A DNA stretch of 64,000 nucleotides from Labia minor (taxonomy: Eukaryota > Arthropoda > Insecta > Dermaptera > Spongiphoridae): assembly GCA_963082975.1 (NCBI GenBank), contig OY720345.1:78957034-79021033 (forward strand). Reading direction: 5' to 3'. Below, in pieces: positions 58,267-64,000 of the stretch. Position numbers and translations under genes: made by a program. The notes under the pieces were generated by a model. It was not told the origin of the DNA, searched no databases, and saw only the letters and a list, made by a program, of their open reading frames with translations. Positions within the stretch are counted from its first letter, which is position 1; every line of letters starts with the position of its first letter.

Positions 58267-59052
58267 GTATATATATAAACATACATTTTTACAGGTAAAT
58301 CTTCTAAATCTATCAGTAATCCATTCAAAATTTAAAGAAATTTAAATATATATATATATATATTTAGTATATATCTATTATATATATATATATATATATA
58401 TTCCTCGATATATTTTAGATAAGATAAGGTCTTGTTCTATATGATTATAATACATTACAAACTAGAATTCTAATTAAAAACAATTTTCAACAAATAGTTG
58501 AAAATAATTTTTTTTTTTTTTCAGGTCAACTTTCAATTTTTTTTCTAATTATTATATTATTACAATAAATTTAATTTCAATCTATGTTTAATCATTGAAG
58601 TGATTAAAATCTTTATCAATTTGTTAATTTCCTTTAGAAATTATGATTAAATATTATTTATAAAATAAAAATCACATTACACAATCAATTGATTATTAAA
58701 GTAAATTTATGACGGTCAATATCTTACTTTATTTGAGATAATTTTCCATCTCTTTGCACATATTTATTTCAATTAAGAATACAATAGATAATCAATCAAT
58801 CAAGATTTTTCTGCTTTTTCACTTTTAAAATGTATTTTCAAGGAAAGCAATATTGATAATGATTTAAAATTTACAACACAGAATAGATTTACAATTTTTT
58901 AAAAATAAAATTCTTTATTTCATTATAAAAATGACACTAAATTAAAAAGTTGGAGCTGTCCTGTGATAGGAGAAAAACTGATCCCAAATCTTCTTCTGGG
59001 AAAGTATGATTAAAAGAATGTATTTATTGAAGACTACTGTATGTGTATATAT
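58267..59052. other. AT-rich DNA with AT microsatellites
   Basis: (AT)n at about 58346-58362 and 58380-58402; nothing coding. Confidence 0.45.
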
Positions 59053-59640
59053 TAGTGATTTTCAACCGGGGCGATCGACATCTTAAAGGGGGCAATTTAT
59101 TTGACTATACGCTTTTGAGGGGCGAAATAATTTTCAATTCTAAAAAAAGATAAGATGATTTTGCGATCAGGCTTTTAAACATTTCCGTTTTTTTCAAATT
59201 TTTTTCAATATGGTTCTAAAAAAAATCTGGAGTGTCTCTGAAATTCTATATATAGCAGTTTTATACAATTCTTAATCATGTGAAAAATTATCAAACATAT
59301 ATCTTTATTTTTACGATCACTTTAGAAGAAAAAAAATCAAAACGTTGTAGGTAATGACCCTCTTCCGGTTGAGCTACATTTCTTAAAAGTTGAGAGTAAA
59401 CTACGAATTTTGAATAATGCCCATGTACCAAATTTCTCATTCTAGCTCAAACCGTTTTTGCGTAATCTTGGTTACATATATACACACACACACAGACATT
59501 TTTCTCAACCTTAGTGAAAATGATTCAGGAACCTTCAAAACGTATAAAAACATCAAAATCTCAACATCGAAAATTTTCGTGATCGCAATACTATCTCTGG
59601 CGAGATAGCAAAAAGGTAAGATGATTTTGATTTTGAGGTT
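59053..59640 (+). mobile_element. hAT-like GGGGCGA repeat, copy 2, split by a Helentron-like insertion
   Basis: GATTTTCAACCGGGGCGA, GATCGACATCTTAAAGGGGG and ATTTTGCGATCAGGCTTTTA match 27673-27890. Sequence matching the left copy resumes after 59608 with AAAAAGGTAAGATGATT. Confidence 0.6.
59227..59608 (-). mobile_element. Helentron-like element, internally deleted
   Basis: On the - strand it starts with the hairpin CTATCTC-GCCA-GAGATAG after TTTTTG, runs through the conserved interior and ends GAGACACTCCAG before a T run. The segment holding the subterminal repeat is deleted. The related copy at 27861-27890 shows the empty site. Confidence 0.75.
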
Positions 59641-61019
59641 CTGAAACTCGATTTTTCAATATGGCTCTAAGTATCACCAAGTGTACCTACCTTATATTAG
59701 GGATTATCATGCAATTTTTATCTGTTAAAATTTATAGGATTATGAAGTGGGCGTTTGGTCCAAAAAGGTTGGGGGAAACTCTAGTATATTTATATAATGA
59801 GGATATTGGCTATAAAAATGAACTATAGACAAATTCACCTTAAAAAGACAATATTTATTATTTTAAATTATATACAATCATACATTTAATTTATTATATA
59901 TTATTCTTTTGGTATAATCTTACCTTAAAAAGACAAATTTGGTTTTTATAGTCGTTAATATTCCCACTAAAAATATCTATCTATTTTGAATGTATTATCT
60001 TTAGATAGATGACAATTATCAAACCGACATTCACAGGACCAAAGTCTCCCAAGTCAAGATTAATAACCGCTAAAATACAAATGTATTTAACAATAGACTT
60101 GCACCGTTAGTTTATGCAACCCTGATATCTGCTTTCGTGTTTTGAACTATATGATATCAAAAGATAAATAGAACCTTTTCAATTTTTCTTTATATTTAAT
60201 CTAAATTAACAAAATAAAATAATACACCAAAATTTAAACAAAAGATTAATCTTTTTGTTTATTTTTGTTTGTAAAAAAAAAACTATTTTAAAATTGGTAA
60301 CTCTTTAATGATTAAACTATTTTCAAAATTTTTCAATTTTTTTTTTTTTTAATAATAATAGTTTATTTTTTACAAATTGATAAATAAACCGTCATGAAAT
60401 AAATCAAAATCTCTTGACTGGTGTTTGATTTTAATATCAAAAGGATAAATTAACTAAAAAGTGTTTTTTTAAAGTTTTGCTGTTCTGATGATATGGTTGC
60501 CTATACGGATGCTGGTCATAAATTACAAGTAATTTGTTTGAGAATCAAATAATTAATATAATTTATTCAAGAAAATTTATAAGTTTATAAATTTAATATA
60601 AGCATGCATTGATACTTGTTTTTTAATTATGCTTTACGAATAAATTTTCTCTTTTTTTTTTTTTTTCTTTTTTTATTTAATAAAACTCGATAAGCTTCAT
60701 GATTTAATATAAAAACTAAGTAAATAAATAAAAATGTATCGATTTAAGTTTAATAAAATTTTTATTTAAATTATTTCGAAAAAAAAGCAAAATCAAAACA
60801 AATTTTACTAGCTAATAATAAATAATCAATTCCTTAGATCGTAAGTCTTGTTTTTTTTTTTGTTTTTTTTTAATTATAAATTTATTTGATGAATTTCATC
60901 TTTTAACATGTAGCAATCTTTTTTTTTTCATTAAGGTATGAATGTTGACTTGGAAAGGGGAGAAGAGGGTTAATTTTTCTAACAAGACTTGTTTACATTT
61001 CTTTTTGTGATCTCGTTAT
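59641..61019. other. AT-rich DNA
   Basis: 60100-60510 may be a MITE (ACCGTTAGTTTATGCAACC near the left; CATCCGTATAGGCAACC as right complement). An 18-codon open stretch at about 60474-60530 looks protein-like (CCSDDMVAYTDAGHKLQ) but falls in that repeat's right end. Confidence 0.3.
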
Positions 61020-61230
61020 CGTTCGGTGGGTCCTCACTGCTGGGTGTGATAATATTAATTATACATTTCCTTGGCGGCATACTATCGGCGCCTCATTAAT
61101 CGCCATTCGCGCGCCTCGCTTTGACGCGCCGCCACTGCCGGCTGCTGATCTTCTCGCTCCTCGGGCTCGTTAATAACTTCGCAGCCTGTCATGAATAACT
61201 GCCAACAGAACATAGGATTCGAAGTTGCCA
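61020..61230. promoter_or_regulatory. GC/CpG-rich island 9
   Basis: A repeat-free block with strong CpG content (CGCCATTCGCGCGCCTCGC, GACGCGCCGCCACTGCCGG), homeodomain-type ATTAATTA and CATTAATCG motifs, and GCCAT cores. No ORF. Of all the islands this looks most like a developmental enhancer. Confidence 0.4.
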
Positions 61231-61663
61231 TTTTTCTCCCTCCATTCACAACCTCCTACATAAACACCTTCAATCTCAGATTGAAATCAAATAAATAGAT
61301 TCGAAATCAATTTAGTTCAGGTAAATTTCATTAAAACTATATCTATTCAAATTCATTAATTTTAATGAAAGAATATATTTGAGTAAGATAAAGAAAATAT
61401 GCTTTTCATTATAATAAATAATATTTATTATTATATTCATATATTCAATATAAATTTAGATTTGTTGATTTATTGAAGGGTACATATTAACGACTTGGAA
61501 TATTTCAAAAATATTTGTTTTAAGAATATTTGGATTATTTGAAAGGGCATGGACCTTTCAAATGTTGAAGAGGAGGAGAATATATGAATTTTATTTAGAA
61601 TTCAAAGATTTACATAATTGGAGAGGGGGGGGGGAAGGAAACGTAATGAAATCAATTGACTTC
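61231..61663. other. AT-rich DNA with a G run
   Basis: G run at 61625-61634; nothing coding. Confidence 0.4.
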
Positions 61664-61870
61664 TCAGTATTCGAATGTTATGTAGAAATGAAGATATATT
61701 TGAGTAGTGTTTGCTGAATCAAAACTGAAAATATTTGTCAAAAATTTCTCTAGAAGAGAGATCATCGATAGCTCATAATTATCAATTAATAATTTCAATT
61801 CTTCTAATTTATTAAATAGGTCATTTATATTCCACTGGATAACCGAATTACTATTACTACAACTATTCAT
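61664..61870 (-). pseudogene. Non-LTR retrotransposon endonuclease, N-terminal scrap
   Basis: The - strand frame reads SVIQWNINDLFNKLEELKLL, then NYELSMISLLEKFLTN. This fits the start of the apurinic-type endonuclease of Jockey/CR1-like elements (QWN-NGL...EL..L......I.L.ET). The ET of the active site reads EK, and the frame ends after about 45 relevant residues. A dead fragment. Confidence 0.6.
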
Positions 61871-62498
61871 AATTATTATTTATATATATATATATATATA
61901 TACTATATATTAATAAAAGCTTAAAAATAGATAACAAATAAATATAACGACTTTAATAATACTAATAATTTATATAAATATTAAATAAATAGAATACAAT
62001 AAATAATAAATATAAAAATATCGGATATCGAAAATTAAAAATTAATATGAAATAATATTTTTCACAGCTATTTGCTCTTTTTGTGTTTTCCTTTTTGGGA
62101 AAAGCGAGGGGTCTGAAACACTAAGGGCGTATTTTTATTGAATTTACATGTTCCCGAGTTAATTCGGGTAAATTTAAATTATTATATGGTGTTTCAACTT
62201 CATATTTTGTGATTCAGTTGTTTCATTTGTTGATTTCAGTGAGCTTGGGAGGGGAATATTAATTTTATCTGTGTCAAGAATTTGTGATTTATTTAAATTT
62301 TCATAAAAAAAAATTTAAATAATACTTATATAGAAGAATAAATAGTACAAAAAATAAAAAATAAAACGATTTTGGTGTGCTAAAAAATTTAGTCGATTCA
62401 AAGAGAATGAATATAAAAAAACTTCTACAAGAGATAAATAAGAGATGTATTTGGAAAATACAATTAATTTTAATCAAAATACCTACTCGGTTTTTAAA
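61871..62498. other. AT-rich DNA
   Basis: AT microsatellite at 61879-61902. An 85-codon open stretch from 62377 runs into the foldback arm and is not considered a gene. Confidence 0.4.
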
Positions 62499-62968
62499 GG
62501 TAATTGTTTACAAACCGGGAAGATTCGGGGATTTGGATGAACTTTTGTCAGTGGATTTCTTTTTTAATTCCAAAGAAACTTTCCTTTTCCAATATATCTC
62601 GGTCTTTTCTAGTTTACTAGATAGAAATTATTAAAGTGTGCATATAAATCCATTAACATTCAATTTAGCTACCATGTTTTATTCATTTGGCCAGCGGAGC
62701 GCTTCACTAATTTTCGTTTGCTTTTTTCTTTCAGTTCGGTTTGGATATATGAAAATTAAAAAAATAATTTTCTTATATACAAATCCAAATCCCTGAAGGT
62801 TGGTAAACAATTACCAATTACCACCCGATTTGTATACAAACTTTAATCATTTTTATCTTGTAAACCGAAAAATATTGCATAATAAAAGTTTCTTTGGAAT
62901 TAAAAAAGAAATCCACTGGCAAAGTTTCATCCAAATCCCTGAAGCTTCCCAGTTTTTAAACAATTACC
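62499..62968. mobile_element. Foldback element, second copy
   Basis: GGTAATTGTTTACAAACCGGG at the left pairs with GGTAATTGTTTAAAAACTGGG (complemented right end). Further pairs include GGGATTTGGATGAA and CAGTGGATTTCTTTTTTAAT. Related to 56313-56869. Confidence 0.75.
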
Positions 62969-63939
62969 AATTATTATTATTATAATGAAAATGTTTAAAC
63001 AAATACCAATGTTTACTATAATTAATTTAATAAAAATTCCCTAGTCAATTTACCAACCTAAATAATAAGTAGGTATACTCTTCTTCACAATCTCAATTTT
63101 ATAGGAGTATTATTTATTTATAATTATTTATGAATATTTATAATTTAATGTATCTTAGTCTATTACATTAAAGAATTTTTTCTCTATCATCATCATCATC
63201 GAACGATATATAATTACATACCTATTTTCGGTTCCTTCTATAATACAATAGATTGAAATAAAAAAAAAACATAATTAATAGAATTATTTAAACAAATAAA
63301 AACAAAATCCATTGCAACAAGTTGTAAACTTTTTTTTTTTTAATATTTTAATTATAATTATATATTTAACAAGAGAGCTATTTTTGATTGACAATTATAT
63401 ATTCATAATAAGCAAAAGACGTTCTCCATTTTTTTTTTCTTTGATCTTTCCGATCTATAATTACACTTATTATTTTGGCAAAAAAAATCCTTGAGACATA
63501 TAAACAATGAGTATCGATATTAACAAGTTTTTAAAGTAAAGAAAAAATTCTCTAAGAAGATGAAAGAAAAATGAGGCATAGCCTGGGGAGGTTGTGGAGG
63601 GAGATCACATAGGAGATACCTTGGCTTCACTAGGTAATTTGCCTCTTTATCCATTCCCTATAGTCAACCATTTTTATTTATTTCAATTTTTTGTTCTCTC
63701 TCTTAATCCGCACTTCTTAGATTATCTATTTTGCCCTTGTCTAAAATGTTTTGATTAATTATAAATAACATTATATATTATTATTTATAAGTATAAAGAT
63801 TATATAATATTATTTTCTAACTCTATTCTATAAGAAACTTAATGGTTTTTTAATTAAAATATTTATATTTAGAGTTTTTTTTTTTAAATTGAGATAATTT
63901 GAAATTTTATTTTACCTATTTATTATTCTAATAATATAT
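62969..63939. other. AT-rich DNA
   Basis: (ATC)n run near 63188-63200 and a GC-richer scrap at 63570-63640; no gene. Confidence 0.35.
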
Positions 63940-64000
63940 TCCACGTGATCCCGGTTTTAATTAAGTATCAGGCCTGACTAGGGATTCTGTCTCTAGCTGG
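63940..64000 (+). mobile_element. tRNA-derived SINE, second copy, cut by window end
   Basis: CACGTGATCCCGGTTTTAA, CAGGCCTGACTAGGGA and TCTCTAGCTGG align with 15925-15976. The B box is degenerate. Confidence 0.5.

Noticed and set aside
60474-60530. 18-codon exon-like stretch (CCSDDMVAYTDAGHKLQ)
   Set aside because: Falls in the right end of a putative MITE and its phase does not fit the exon at 37921.
62377-62634. 85-codon + strand ORF
   Set aside because: Its second half is an arm of the foldback element, so the frame is accidental.

Overview
The window is AT-rich, intron-containing nuclear DNA from an animal, most likely an arthropod. The basis is one complete spliced gene with a mitochondrial presequence and GT-AG introns, partial exons of two possible cell-surface or secreted proteins, and a mix of mobile elements common in arthropods: mariner, piggyBac, hAT MITEs, Helitrons, Helentron-type elements, a tRNA-derived SINE and non-LTR retrotransposon remains. 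I cannot name the species. There is no operon structure, CRISPR array, rRNA gene or free-standing tRNA gene.

Genes. (1) On the + strand, 33035-36614 is an intact eight-exon gene for a 440-residue mitochondrial sulfide:quinone oxidoreductase (SQOR); all seven splice junctions keep the frame and both redox cysteines are present. (2) On the - strand, 4661-5407 holds the last two exons of a protein whose C-terminus looks like a GPI-anchor signal. Its earlier exons should lie at higher coordinates, possibly as far as a signal-peptide-like exon near 27.38 kb (weak). (3) On the + strand, 37921-38002 is a convincing first coding exon: signal peptide, upstream in-frame stop and a phase-1 donor. Its downstream exons were not found, so the rest of the window may be a very long first intron.

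Layout. 0-17 kb: a non-LTR remnant carrying a hAT MITE, the 3' end of the GPI-type gene, a long CAGTGGC-ended hAT-like element, GC-rich islands at about 7.9, 9.7, 10.9 and 13.9 kb, Helitron pieces, a SINE and a Helentron-like element. 17-31 kb: mostly AT-rich DNA with an internally deleted piggyBac element (interrupted by a hAT MITE), a tandem repeat joined to a Helentron 3' end, and a local duplication. 31-38 kb: a deleted mariner, SQOR and the signal-peptide exon. 38-64 kb: gene-poor, with nested mobile elements (hAT in a MULE-like element, Helentron in a hAT-like repeat, Helitron-like in a hAT-like element), two large foldback elements, and further GC-rich islands at about 42.4, 51.8, 57.1 and 61.1 kb.

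The most interesting unexplained feature is the set of short GC/CpG-rich, mostly repeat-free islands in this AT-rich, gene-poor sequence. Some carry good matches to known regulatory motifs (CTCF at 9826-9839, YY1/Pho at 42469-42480). They look like candidate enhancers, insulators or promoters of the long-intron genes. This is inference and needs conservation or chromatin data.
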